From Oceanobacillus salinisoli (GTDB taxonomy: Bacteria > Bacillota > Bacilli > Bacillales > Amphibacillaceae), in the NCBI RefSeq assembly GCF_009733865.1, contig NZ_WOFB01000016.1:99376-163375 (forward strand): a stretch of DNA of 64,000 nucleotides, written 5' to 3'. Made by a program: the position numbers and the translations under genes. Positions within the stretch are counted from its first letter, which is position 1. Each line of letters opens with the position of its first letter. Below, piece by piece: positions 20,863-30,064 of the stretch. The notes below the pieces were generated by a model. It was not told the DNA's origin and did not search any database. It saw only the letters and a program-made list of their open reading frames with translations.

Positions 20863-22155
20863 TTAATTCAATTGTGCCTCAGCTTGTTGTTGGGCATCGT
20901 TTAAAACTTCATCTATATCTTTTCCGCTTCTATAATTTTGCAGTTCACCTGTAAAAATATCCATGATAGCATACGTATGCATTCCATAGTTAACATTCGG
21001 AATTTCTTTCATCCATTCAACGAGATCTGCTGTTACTGTTTGATTGGCGAAAAATTCATCAGTTTGGTTAAATGCTTCTCCATCCAATGCTGGTAAATAA
21101 GTTCCTATAGCACCTACTTCCGTAACCAATTCTTCATAAAAATCATTATCAGAACCGAAAGTGCTTGCTAAGAATTCAGCTGCCTTTTCTTTACCAGGAA
21201 TGTTTAATACATAGAGAGAGCTCCCACCTAGGTTTGAAGCATTAACAGCACCATCAACTGATAATCTTGGGATAGGTACAACTGTCCATTTCCCTGATTG
21301 AGATTCTTCTGCTTTTATACTTGGAGTCATCCAATTTCCTGTTGCTACACTTACAACTTTTCCACTATTAAAGTCTGCAAGTCTTGAACTCCAATCTGAG
21401 TTAGTCTTAGCAATGCCTTCTTCCAACATAGTTTTATAGACCTGTAAAGCTTGTTTTACTGCCTCGTTACCAGCTATATCAATAGTTTCACCATCTTCTT
21501 TCGTAAACCATTGTCCGGTTGTTTGAATCATATGTCTAAGATGATCCGGATCATTTGGATTCAATGAAATCATAGATTTTCCTGTTTTATCCACAATGTC
21601 TTTTCCAACTTCTATAAATTCATCCCATGTGATATTAGTTAAATCCTCAGGTGTATAGCCCGCTTCTTCTAAATAATCGGTTCTCAAATATAAACCAGTA
21701 ACACCTGTATCAAATGGTAATCCGTACTGTTTTCCATCAAAACTTGTTGGAGCTTTTTTATAATCCGCAAAATCATCTATGTTGATGTATTCGGATATGT
21801 CATAAAAAGCATCTGGATACGCTTGCAAAAAACTTTGTGCTCTATAGTCTTCAATTAAAACAATGTTTGGCATTCCATTTAAAGTACCGGAACTCAATCC
21901 AGTATTTAACTTTTGCACAATATCCTTTTGTGCGTTCTCAATTATTTCAAGTTGAAAATCCTCATCTACCTGATCATATCGCTTTTCTGCTAATTCTAAA
22001 GCAGCTATATTAAACAATGGATCCCAAGCCCAAGCAGTAATAACATCAGGTTCCAGATTCCCTTCAGCATTACCATTACTTTGATTTTCTGATGAACACG
22101 CTGCCATAACTACCATTAATAATATTGCAGTAAATATAATTTTCCACTTCTTCAT
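20863..22155 (-). CDS. Sugar-binding lipoprotein of the lac/gal ABC importer
   Basis: Extracellular solute-binding protein, family 1. 430 aa with a lipoprotein signal: basic MKKWK, hydrophobic stretch, lipobox VMAAC (Cys20 lipidated), then a Ser/Asn-rich linker. ITAWAWDPLFN starts the mature domain. First gene of the operon, with no ATPase gene nearby; a shared MsmX-type ATPase elsewhere must energise the system (inference from other Bacilli). The leader of about 380 nt holds the ROK operator and a cre-like box. Confidence 0.92.
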   Translation of the reverse strand: MKKWKIIFTAILLMVVMAACSSENQSNGNAEGNLEPDVITAWAWDPLFNIAALELAEKRYDQVDEDFQLEIIENAQKDIVQKLNTGLSSGTLNGMPNIVLIEDYRAQSFLQAYPDAFYDISEYINIDDFADYKKAPTSFDGKQYGLPFDTGVTGLYLRTDYLEEAGYTPEDLTNITWDEFIEVGKDIVDKTGKSMISLNPNDPDHLRHMIQTTGQWFTKEDGETIDIAGNEAVKQALQVYKTMLEEGIAKTNSDWSSRLADFNSGKVVSVATGNWMTPSIKAEESQSGKWTVVPIPRLSVDGAVNASNLGGSSLYVLNIPGKEKAAEFLASTFGSDNDFYEELVTEVGAIGTYLPALDGEAFNQTDEFFANQTVTADLVEWMKEIPNVNYGMHTYAIMDIFTGELQNYRSGKDIDEVLNDAQQQAEAQLN

Positions 22156-22311
22156 TTTTATACCCCCTAAAATTTAAATGACACTTAATTTTGTAATGAT
22201 ATTTATTATATTTGGTACATAAAAAAGTTATATTATTGCTTATTTATCTAGAGAAATAGATGCTTTTCATTAGTTTGGTAATACTCCAAAAAACCGAATA
22301 TAACCTAGTGC

Positions 22312-22325
22312 TGATAGCGCTTTCT
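22312..22325. promoter_or_regulatory. cre-like box in the ABC/lacZ leader
   Basis: TGATAGCGCTTTCT fits the cre consensus except at two positions and keeps the AGCGCT core. It lies downstream of the promoter, where bound CcpA would act as a roadblock. Confidence 0.4.
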
Positions 22326-22508
22326 AAAAAAATAAAAAACACCTTTAACTGATAGTTCAAACAATACGATATATTTTATCAGCCTCTAAAAATAAGTTAT
22401 TGAATAAATAGATGGATTCCTCCTTTGATTCTAGTAATTAAATCAAGATCTTATTGATTTTGATTTCAATGATCTATTGTATAATATTCGTTAAAAATAA
22501 AGCGCATA

Positions 22509-22531
22509 AAGTTAATTAAATTAATTAACTT
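22509..22531. promoter_or_regulatory. Probable ROK operator of the ABC-lacZ operon
   Basis: The 11-bp arm AAGTTAATTAA is mirrored perfectly around one central base. It starts about 14 bp below the -10 box, over or just after the start point, a classic repressor position. Confidence 0.7.
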
Positions 22532-22544
22532 ATATGATAATACG

Positions 22545-22574
22545 ATTATACTATGCATTACAATTGATTTGCAA
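22545..22574 (-). promoter_or_regulatory. Promoter of the ABC-lacZ operon
   Basis: TTGCAA (22569-22574) and TATAAT (22545-22550) are 18 bp apart on the minus strand, directly upstream of the ROK operator. Confidence 0.6.
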
Positions 22575-22670
22575 CATTTTTTATAATTTTTTTATCGCTC
22601 ACTATATTCATTATCATAGCAGGCGCCTCCAACAAGATACTAAACTGTTTTGAGTTAAATATATATTTAT

Positions 22671-22708
22671 GATAACCAGATGCCCCCTTCAAGGGCCATC
22701 TGGTTATG
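22671..22708 (-). terminator. Hairpin after the hypothetical gene
   Basis: ATAACCAGATG (22672-22682) pairs perfectly with CATCTGGTTAT (22697-22707), with a smaller CCCTT/AAGGG pairing inside. It lies between the minus-strand gene at 22827 and the ABC promoter. Confidence 0.6.
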
Positions 22709-22826
22709 CCTTATTAAGCTGACGATATTCCTATCCCCCCAACAACCACCTCACATTCCCCCTCCTCCAATTCCACCTTCACCATCGACAATCTCCAATA
22801 CCAATATCCATGCCTAATAATCTGCC

Positions 22827-23234
22827 TTATCGTGGCCAAATAAACTCTTCAGAAAAGCTAGGTTGATATTCTTCAATATGCCAACCCTTCTCCACTTCTC
22901 TGATATATGCCTCAGCATGTTGAGGCATATACATCCAAAACTCCCTAGTATTATTTTTTATATGATTGCTGACATACAACCTTCTATACGATTCACTCAT
23001 TTTATTGATCCTTTCCGATAATTCACCTGTATATAGGTCAAGAAACGCACCTATATCATCTCTATAAAAATCCCCAAATAATCCCTCATCATGAAAGGAA
23101 TCAATAAAATCTTTCACCATTTCATTCCCCATCTGATTTTTAGCAAATATCCACCACGCCTCCTCTTCCGATTTGGCTTTTACTAACGCACAAATAGAAG
23201 TTTCCTCATGAATAAAATATAAATAATACATCAT
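22827..23234 (-). CDS. Hypothetical protein, not recognised
   Basis: 135 aa from the ATG at 23234 (MMYYLYFIHEETSICALVKA), which follows GGGGGGAGAAGG. The frame is open to 23309, but those extra residues come from a dispersed repeat. It is soluble, rich in aromatic and acidic residues (EEEAWWIFAKNQMGNEMV, REFWMYMPQHAEAYIREVEK), with no signal peptide or membrane segment. It stands alone between hairpins. I do not recognise a family. Confidence 0.6.
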   Translation of the reverse strand: MMYYLYFIHEETSICALVKAKSEEEAWWIFAKNQMGNEMVKDFIDSFHDEGLFGDFYRDDIGAFLDLYTGELSERINKMSESYRRLYVSNHIKNNTREFWMYMPQHAEAYIREVEKGWHIEEYQPSFSEEFIWPR

Positions 23235-23268
23235 CCTTCTCCCCCCTTTCGACAAAACCTGACAAAAA

Positions 23269-23287
23269 CCGGGAAGTGACAGGCACC
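23269..23287 (+). repeat. Dispersed repeat, copy 2
   Basis: CCGGGAAGTGACAGGCACC, preceded by two gacaaaa-type words. It lies just upstream of the hypothetical gene and causes its spurious N-terminal extension. Confidence 0.85.
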
Positions 23288-23502
23288 TCCACCAATGAGG
23301 TGACCCCAACTTTCTACAGGTAGTTCGTTTGGTAGAATTGGGTTATTTGTCTGAAATATTTTTTGAGAATTGATACCATACCAAAACCACTGGAATACTG
23401 TAATATCTTTATTCTTTTCATTACCGAAAACATAATCTTTTCAAAACAAATTTGTGAGGCAATATCAAACACTTGGGGGATTAAAAATATCTCCCCCCTA
23501 AT

Positions 23503-23531
23503 TTGATTACAAGCACCTATTTATGTATAAT
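23503..23531 (+). promoter_or_regulatory. Promoter of the antitoxin RNA
   Basis: TTGATT (23503-23508) and TATAAT (23526-23531) are 17 bp apart, about 7 bp before the inferred RNA start. Confidence 0.65.
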
Positions 23532-23537
23532 AATCTA

Positions 23538-23690
23538 TATAAAAGTATACAAATAAAAGAAAGCCGAAGTGTTGGTAGCACTTCGACTTTAACAGCATAT
23601 CCATAGTGGTACGGCCACTGTGGACTAGAGTAAATAATCCACCCTTTGTTCGGCAGTGGTGACGGGTGGATTATTTTTTATTTATTTCTT
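23538..23690 (+). ncRNA. Type I antitoxin RNA, antisense to the toxin 3' end
   Basis: From the promoter above, a plus-strand RNA would contain hairpin GCCGAAGTG-TTGGTAG-CACTTCGAC (near 23562-23586), a second stem-loop, and a terminator AATAATCCACCC...GGGTGGATT (ending near 23672) followed by a long T-run that overlaps the toxin stop codon. The toxin message on the minus strand would end at the first hairpin. This tail-to-tail overlap is how TxpA/RatA and BsrG/SR4 in Bacillus subtilis are built. The start and end are inferred. Confidence 0.6.
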
Positions 23691-23766
23691 TAATTAACAC
23701 GACTACTAGATTGATGAAAGCAATGATGAATATACCTGTTGTTAACGCAATCTGTAAATCCGTCAT
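23671..23766 (-). CDS. Small hydrophobic type I toxin, holin-like (TxpA/BsrG type)
   Basis: 31 aa: short N-terminus MTDLQIALTTG, one membrane helix IFIIAFINLVVVLI, and charged tail KEINKK, the layout of Hol-Tox peptides that act at the membrane. The ATG follows GAGGTGA. That ribosome binding site is masked by an mRNA hairpin (CGGTCA 23768-23773 with TGACCG 23796-23801; CCTC 23774-23777 with GAGG 23789-23792). The antisense RNA on + overlaps its 3' end. Too short for usual gene callers. Confidence 0.7.
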   Translation of the reverse strand: MTDLQIALTTGIFIIAFINLVVVLIKEINKK

Positions 23767-23770
23767 ACGG

Positions 23771-23929
23771 TCACCTCATATCTCCACAGAGGACTTGACC
23801 GCTCCACCCGTAATAGCTGTCCTTCTTAATTTTAGCATAAATGAGTATAACGATAACTTTAAAAGTTCTATAATATTTTGAATAAAAAAACCTTTCCTCA
23901 CTTTGTTGCATTTCAAGAATGTTTTCCAT
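23771..23929 (-). CDS. Possible leader ORF coupled to the toxin
   Basis: 52 aa, MENILEMQQSEERFFYSKYY and on, not recognised. The ATG has the strong AGAGGTGATAAC ribosome binding site, itself inside a hairpin with CTCTTCTTTCC upstream. Its TGA lies four bases before the toxin ATG and inside the hairpin that masks the toxin start, so its translation could open the toxin. A chance ORF cannot be excluded. Confidence 0.35.
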   Translation of the reverse strand: MENILEMQQSEERFFYSKYYRTFKVIVILIYAKIKKDSYYGWSGQVLCGDMR

Positions 23930-24019
23930 AGTTATCACCTCTTTTCCCAAAAGGAAAGAAGAGCACAACCAACCACCCTAATAATATTCAGTTGCTACTT
24001 TCATCACCCGGACAGGTTC

Positions 24020-24034
24020 GAGAACATGGTTCTC
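24020..24034. promoter_or_regulatory. Palindrome upstream of the toxin leader ORF
   Basis: GAGAAC-ATG-GTTCTC is a perfect 6+3+6 inverted repeat in a stretch that looks structured on the minus strand. Operator or RNA stem; nothing else in 23930-24250 is coding. Confidence 0.35.
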
Positions 24035-24179
24035 CTCTCTTTCATTGAATGTATCTCTCCATATTTTACGAAAACAAATGAATAGAACATTAGCATGCAC
24101 ATACAGTTTTCCAGCATTCCCCCAACAGAGCTGCTTATAAAAAATTAAAAACAACCCCTCCGAAATATTTCGACAAAAT

Positions 24180-24198
24180 CCGGGAAGTGACAGGCACC
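24180..24198 (+). repeat. Dispersed repeat, copy 3
   Basis: CCGGGAAGTGACAGGCACC, preceded by cgacaaaat, the fullest form of the repeat together with the copies at 37180 and 56221. Confidence 0.85.
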
Positions 24199-24298
24199 AT
24201 CGACAATAATTTACATAAAATTAATTTTATCTTTATATTAAGTTAACTATATGATGTTACATTGTATATGTAGCTCAAATGACACCGGTGTCTATTTT

Positions 24299-24308
24299 GG
24301 GGGGGGGG
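24299..24308 (+). repeat. G10 homopolymer at the start of the PP2C-like gene
   Basis: Ten G in a row directly before and into the GTG start. Homopolymer slippage here would alter ribosome binding, or the frame of any ORF that starts upstream (an in-frame ATG exists at 24251). Confidence 0.8.
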
Positions 24309-25200
24309 TGAACATAATAAAATCGAAAAATAATAGAAAAATTAGGTTCTCGGGGGGATTTCATAAGAAAGTTATTTCTATTGTCGAAGAAAAATCTGTA
24401 TCCAAATCCGGAGATGAGAATTTAAATGAAGATAGAGTCATAGTTACAGACCATTTTATAGCGATTGTTGATGGGATGACTCCAAAAGATAAAGATTTGT
24501 ATGAAAATAAATCATTAGCGGTGATTGCTGGAGATTTAATAGAAGAAACATTATTACAATTATCAAAAGAATACATTTAGAAGCTGCGGAGAAATGCACG
24601 ATAGCGGTAAATAGTTTTTATAAAGAAAACGATATTTTATCTATTGTTTCGAAAGAACCTAGTAAAAGAGTTGCCGCCAGTCTCATCATCTACAGTTTTT
24701 ATCATGAGGAGATATGGTTCATTGGGGATTGCCAATGTATGGTAGATGGCACTATACATAAAAATGAAAAATTAATAGATCATTTTATGGCGGAGTTAAG
24801 AGGGAATTTATTAAAAGAATACTTGAAGGACTATACCGTCGAGCAATTGTTGCAAAATGATAGAAGCAGGGAGGACCTCCTTCCTTTCTTGAAAATACAA
24901 CAATGCTTTCAAAACGCGAGACATTCCTCCCCCCTATCCTATGCAGTTGTTGACGGATTTCCTATTAATACGGAACAAATAAAAATAGTAGATGTTCATG
25001 GGGCTTCTGAAATCACATTAGCCAGTGACGGCTATCCAGTTCTAAAAGGAACATTGAAAGAATCTGAGCAGGAGTTAGCATCGATATTAAACCAGGATCC
25101 ATTATGTAAAGATTTAAACCCATCTACAAAAGGGCTGCAAAAAAATAATCGATCTTTTGATGACAGATCGTATATAAGAATGCAAATTAATAATCAATAA
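24308..25200 (+). pseudogene. PP2C-like phosphatase gene with a frameshift
   Basis: The first part has the PP2C-type motifs SGDENLNEDRVIV and FIAIVDGMT, then stops at 24580. One base missing from the A-run at 24565-24568 explains it: the next frame continues RIHLEAAEKCTIAVNSFYK, IWFIGDCQCMV and ITLASDGYPVL, to 25200. Together about 297 aa, a PP2C core. Translation probably starts at GTG 24308, at the end of a run of ten G that serves as ribosome binding site. It leads an operon whose ATPase and permease are also damaged. Confidence 0.7.
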
Positions 25201-25234
25201 AACAATCATAGCGAAATTTAAGGAGGACATGTTC

Positions 25235-26296
25235 ATGAAGAGAATTCTATTTTTAACGATATTAGTAATGATATCGATCGTAGCTGCTGCTTGTGGGCAA
25301 ACGGAATCTAACGGTGATGCAAAGGGGAATTCCAGTTCAGATGAGACATTGGTTATTTATACAAACTCTGCTTCTGACGGCCGTGGGGATTGGTTGACTG
25401 AAAAAGCTCAAGAAGCAGGTTTTTCAATCGAAATTGTTGAAGGTGGCGGTGGAGAAATCATCAATCGTCTCATTGCAGAAAAGAATAATCCTTTAGCAGA
25501 TATTGTTTATGGTCCAACTGAAGCAGATTTTAACCATCTTAAAGATGAAAATGTTTTATCATCATATGAAATTGATTGGATCGATGGTATTCCAGAAGGT
25601 TCTTATGATGAAGATGGATATTTTTATCCGCTAGTTAGTCAGCCGAAAATATTACTTTACAACTCAGACATCTATTCGAAAGAAACAGCTCCACAAGATT
25701 TTACGGATTTATGGAAAAATGAAGCGTTTCATGGAAAATATCATGTAAATATAAACATGGGAAGTAATTCAAACCGTGCAGTTATAGCCGGAATTCTAGT
25801 AAGATATCTTGACCCAGAAGGTGAACTTGGTGTGTCACAAGAAGGTTGGGATGCGATTCAAGCATACTTTGATCATGGATACAAAACTCCAGAAGGAGAA
25901 CACTTTTTTGGTAATCTAGCATCTGGTGATGTACCGATTTCCTTTATTTGGGCTAGTGGGGTGAAAGGAATGAATGAAGAGTTCAATCATCAAGCAGGAA
26001 TTGTCTATCCTGAAATTGGAATGCCAACAACAGTGGAGCAGGTTGGAATTGTACAAAATAATCCAGATAAATTTGAATTAGCTCAGGAGTTTATTGAATG
26101 GTTTGGAAGTGGAGAGGTTCAAGGACAGTGGGCACAAGAGTTTGGTAGTCTACCAATCCATAAAGAAGCATTAGAACAGGCTGTACCTGAAATGATAGAA
26201 CTTGGAGAAAAAGGACATGCTCAAGATATTGACTGGCAATTTGTAAATGACCATATTGATGAGTGGGTAGAAAAAATAGAATTAGAAATATTATAA
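25235..26296 (+). CDS. ABC transporter substrate-binding lipoprotein (ferric/phosphonate-like family)
   Basis: 353 aa, intact. Lipoprotein signal MKRILFLTILVMISIVAAAC; Cys20 is lipidated. The mature part (LVIYTNSASDGRGDWLTEKA) is like the iron/2-aminoethylphosphonate/spermidine binding-protein family. The ATG at 25235 is used because GGAGG is 8 nt away; the ATG at 25229 is too close. The following glycerophosphodiesterase suggests a glycerophosphodiester or other organophosphate as substrate (inference). Confidence 0.87.
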   Translation: MKRILFLTILVMISIVAAACGQTESNGDAKGNSSSDETLVIYTNSASDGRGDWLTEKAQEAGFSIEIVEGGGGEIINRLIAEKNNPLADIVYGPTEADFNHLKDENVLSSYEIDWIDGIPEGSYDEDGYFYPLVSQPKILLYNSDIYSKETAPQDFTDLWKNEAFHGKYHVNINMGSNSNRAVIAGILVRYLDPEGELGVSQEGWDAIQAYFDHGYKTPEGEHFFGNLASGDVPISFIWASGVKGMNEEFNHQAGIVYPEIGMPTTVEQVGIVQNNPDKFELAQEFIEWFGSGEVQGQWAQEFGSLPIHKEALEQAVPEMIELGEKGHAQDIDWQFVNDHIDEWVEKIELEIL

Positions 26297-26386
26297 AAGG
26301 CTAGTCTCTTCACCATAAGTCCTGTATATGAAAGTGCCAGGATTTATGGTGAAGAACATTTTCATCCTAAAAAGGAGCGGACAGAC

Positions 26387-27418
26387 ATGATTGATTTTAA
26401 GGACATTCAAATAAAATTTGATAATTTCATAGCCATCCACCACCTCTCTCTGCATGTTAAAAAGGGAGAATTTTTCACGTTACTCGGACCTTCAGGATGT
26501 GGAAAAACAACCACACTTCGCTCGTTGACAGGATTTATTTCACCAACAAAGGGAAAAATTTATATTGATGGAGAAGATGTAACGGAAAAACCGGTGGAAA
26601 AACGAAATATCGGAATGGTTTTTCAAAGTTATGCACTGTTTCCAACGATGACCGTATATGAAAATATTGCTTTTGGTCTTAAAGTGAATAAGAAATCGAA
26701 ACAGGAAATAAAAGATAGAGTTTATGAATTAAGTAAGATAGTTGATTTAGATGAAAGCCACCTTCACAAAAATGTTTCGGAACTATCAGGCGGACAGCAG
26801 TAGCGTGTAGCGATTGCCAGAGCATTAGCATTGGCACCAAAAATTCTTGTGCTGGACGAACCCTTATAGAACCTCGATGCAAAATTACGAAAACAGCTTC
26901 GTATTGAATTGAAGAAGTTACAAAAAGAGCAAGGAATTACGATGGTTTATGTGACACATGACCAAGAGGAAGCACTTACATTATCTGACCGGATTGCTGT
27001 ATTTAATAATGGCAAGGTAGAGCACGTGGGAACACCAGAGGAAATTTATAATCAATCCAAAACAGAATTTGTTTGTACATTTATTGGCGATGCGAATCGG
27101 TTAGACAGTAAGATGATACGTGAAATCAATAACGCTAAGCCACCGATCGATTCAGAGAAAATTTCTTATATACGAACAGAAAAAATTAAGACGATAAAGC
27201 CGGAAAATGATCATAACTATAAGAAAATGACAGCAGAGGTTATCTCTAAGGAATTTTATGGTACCTATTCACGGTATACCTACAAGGTGGGAGAATCTAG
27301 CTTTATAACAAACATAGAGAAGGAAGATGGAGAAGTTCAATTTCATATCGGCGATAAAATAAATCTTTACATCCATCCACAAGACATTCTTCAGTATCCG
27401 GGGGAAAAAGATGTTTAA
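26387..27418 (+). pseudogene. ABC transporter ATPase with two in-frame stops
   Basis: A 343-codon ATPase of the iron/spermidine/phosphonate type. Walker A GPSGCGKTTTLRS is intact. The signature LSGGQQ is followed by TAG at 26801 where the family has Gln before RVAIARAL, and Walker B DEPL by TAG at 26867 where the family has Ser before NLDAKLR. Outside these codons the frame is clean through the His switch [16 protein letters not shown] and the C-terminal domain. Unless the stops are suppressed, no full protein is made. Confidence 0.85.
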
Positions 27419-29132
27419 TGCAAAGAATCTGTACATGAATACATATAAGGGCAAAAGAAATGTTTATTTATTGATCATTGGAGGATTGCTGGCCTGGTTC
27501 ATTACTGCGTTTTTAATTTTACCAAACCTTAATTTAATCTATACTGTATTTTTTAGTGAAGGTTCTTTTTCACTAAGTACTTTTGAAAAAATATTGAATT
27601 CCGAAAGAGCAATGGATAGTTTGAAAAACAGTTTCCTTCTCGCCTTCTCCATGATCATCACCGTTAATGTCATCGGAGTGTTTATTGTTTTAGTAATGGA
27701 GTACTTTGATATTAAAGGAGCAAATATACTGCGGTTAGGGTATTATACAACGCTTATATATGGCGGATTGATTGCAGTGTTCGGTTTTACCTATATTTAT
27801 GGAAAAAATGGATATATGACCAACTTCTTAACTGGGATATTTCCAGGAATGAATGATCAGTGGTTTATTGGGTATCCGGCAGTATTATTTGTGATGACAA
27901 TTACTGGAACGTCTAATTATGTTTTGTTTTTAACCCAGAGTGTCAGAAATATTGACTTTCAGACGATTGAAGCAGCAAAAAATATGGGGGCATCCACTTT
28001 TCGGATTCTATGGAGTGTTGTATTACCGGTCCTAAAGCCCATTTTAATTGCATTATCGATTCTTGTATTTCAATCGGGACTAGGTGCACTTGCTGTACCA
28101 TTAGTTGTCGGTGGAGAGGATTTTCAGACGATTAATCCAATGATTTTATCCTTCTCACAAACGATTGGTTCCAGAGATCTGGCCGCATTATTGGCTATTT
28201 TTTTGGGCCTTACACAGATTTTGCTTTTATATATTTTAACGAAATCTGAAAAGAAGGGTACTTATTTTTCCATTTCAAAAGTAAAAACGAAAATCCATAA
28301 ACAAAAAATAAAGAATAAATTCGGCAATATCATCGTTCATTTTTTTGCTTATTTATTATTTGCTATTTACGTATTGCCTGTTATTTCCATTATCGCTTTC
28401 TCGTTTACTGACGCTTACAGCATTACCACAGGAACGTTATCACTCGAGCGCTTTACATTGGAAAATTATATGAAGATTTTTATGGATGGATCTGTTGTAA
28501 AACCATTTTTAACAAGTGTCGTGTACTCAGCTTTGGCTAGCGGAATTGTTGTTACTGCCATTTTATTTATTGCGAGATTAATCCACAGATATAATAACCG
28601 ACTAACAGAGATGCTGGAGTATCTTCTGTATATACCTTGGCTATTGCCTTCTACGTTGATTGCTTTAGGTTTGATGATGACGTATGATGTGCCACGAATG
28701 ATTATAAATAATAATGTTTTAACTGGGACACTTGTAATTATGCTCATAGGCTACATCATCATTAAAATTCCTTTTACATTACGAATTATAAAAGCTGCTT
28801 ATTATTCGGTTGATCCATCCCTTGAGGATGCGGCTAAAAATCTTGGAGCTAAATCAATCTATACATAATTTAAAATTATTCTTCCGACCATTTTACCGAC
28901 TGCACTTGGAATTTTAGTTTTAAATTTCAACAGTCTGCTAGATGATTATGATCTGTCTGTGTTTTTATATCATCCATTCTTTCAGCCGTTGGGAATTGTC
29001 ATAAAAAACGCAACACAAGAAGGAGCAGATGTTTCTGGGGTAGCTATGACATTTGTGTATACCGTATTTTTAATGATTATTGCAGCAGTGACCATTTACT
29101 TTGTTTATGGAAGAGGAAGTAAAATTAAATAG
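27411..29132 (+). pseudogene. Fused ABC permease with one in-frame stop
   Basis: 573 codons with two permease halves, each with an EAA-type loop (EAAKNMGASTFRILWSVVLP; EDAAKNLGAKSIYT). A TAA at 28866, right after the second loop begins, cuts the last 87 residues, including the final helices (FKIILPTILPTALGILVL onward). The remaining frame is undamaged to TAG 29132. The start overlaps the ATPase stop by 8 bp. Confidence 0.83.
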
Positions 29133-29147
29133 TTTAGGAGTTTATGA

Positions 29148-29996
29148 ATGAGACAACATGATACATTTACGGAGCTATATAATCAATTATTAAATAAACA
29201 GTTACAGAATTATCCAGTTGCACATCGAGGAATTATCCGGTTGCATGAACCAATTCCGGAAAATTCACTCGCTGCCCTTCACCATTGTATACGTCAAGGG
29301 GTGCTGTTTATGGAAATCGATCTGCAGAAAACAAAGGATGGAGAGCTTGTCCTCATGCATGACACAACGGTAAATCGCATGACAAATGGTTCTGGTAAAA
29401 TTAGTGATATGACACTTTCAGAAATTAAATCCTTATATTTATATGAAGGAAGTGGAAAAAATAAAAGGACGACCAAGGAGAAAATTCCAACATTTGAAGA
29501 GGCACTGGATGTGATTAATGGAAAAGCCATCGCCAATGTGGATAAAGGCTGGGAGTACCGTGAAGAAGTATTCCATATGCTGAAAAAGAAAGATATGTTT
29601 CAACATGTATTAATAAAGAGTGATAAAACAATCAAAGAGGTACAACAATTTTTAAAGGATACAAAATATGACATTTACTATATGCATAAAGTATTTAATC
29701 GGGATGTTGAGAATATGGAGGAAATCCTTCATACCCTTTGCCCACTCGCACTGGAGGTTTCCTTTTTTAAGAAGGAAGACACGATTGTTTCGAATTCTCT
29801 TATTCAGGAACTTCAGCAAAAAACGAATGTTTGGTTGAATGCACTAGATGTATCCAGTAATGCAGGGGTAAATGATAGTCTTTCTTTAGTAGATCCTAGT
29901 AAAGGATGGGGTTGGCTAATGGAAAAATCTCCAAATTTGAATCAAACGGATTATTCACTTATATTTAACGATTTTAAAGAAACTAATCTTAAGTGA
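29148..29996 (+). CDS. Cytoplasmic glycerophosphodiester phosphodiesterase
   Basis: Hydrolyses glycerophosphodiesters to glycerol 3-phosphate and an alcohol. 282 aa, no signal peptide. GDPD motifs: catalytic HRG (near residue 24), ENSLAALHHC with its Glu, FMEIDLQKTKDGELVLMHD with metal-binding Glu/Asp and the second catalytic His, and IPTFEEALD. Last gene of the operon, 15 bp after the permease frame, and apparently intact while the transporter is broken. Confidence 0.92.
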   Translation: MRQHDTFTELYNQLLNKQLQNYPVAHRGIIRLHEPIPENSLAALHHCIRQGVLFMEIDLQKTKDGELVLMHDTTVNRMTNGSGKISDMTLSEIKSLYLYEGSGKNKRTTKEKIPTFEEALDVINGKAIANVDKGWEYREEVFHMLKKKDMFQHVLIKSDKTIKEVQQFLKDTKYDIYYMHKVFNRDVENMEEILHTLCPLALEVSFFKKEDTIVSNSLIQELQQKTNVWLNALDVSSNAGVNDSLSLVDPSKGWGWLMEKSPNLNQTDYSLIFNDFKETNLK

Positions 29997-30014
29997 GCAG
30001 TTAAGTACAAGTTT

Positions 30015-30055
30015 AAAAAGATGCCATCTAAAAGGTAAGGTGGCATCTTTTTTTA
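30015..30055 (+). terminator. Terminator between the GDPD and LacI genes
   Basis: AAAGATGCCA (30017-30026) pairs with TGGCATCTTT (30041-30050) and runs into seven T. Probably used from both sides, as the genes converge. Confidence 0.85.
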
Positions 30056-30064
30056 TGTGTTTGA

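Noticed and set aside
23235..23309. N-terminal extension of the hypothetical gene at 22827
   Set aside because: The 25 extra residues are translated from the dispersed repeat, and a better ribosome binding site lies in front of 23234.
23666..23881. 71-codon plus-strand ORF across the toxin gene
   Set aside because: It is antisense to the toxin, has no ribosome binding site, and runs through the toxin leader.
23973..23991. T-box-like AGGGTGG on the minus strand before the toxin leader ORF
   Set aside because: The invariant TGGTACCGCG continuation is absent, and no aminoacyl-tRNA synthetase or amino acid gene follows.
24012..24030. GGTTCGA resembling a tRNA T-loop
   Set aside because: No acceptor, D or anticodon arms can be drawn around it.
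26801..28868. Programmed read-through or recoded stop codons (e.g. selenocysteine, pyrrolysine)
   Set aside because: The stops are TAG, TAG and TAA, in places where Gln, Ser and another ordinary residue are expected, without a SECIS or similar element; decay is simpler.
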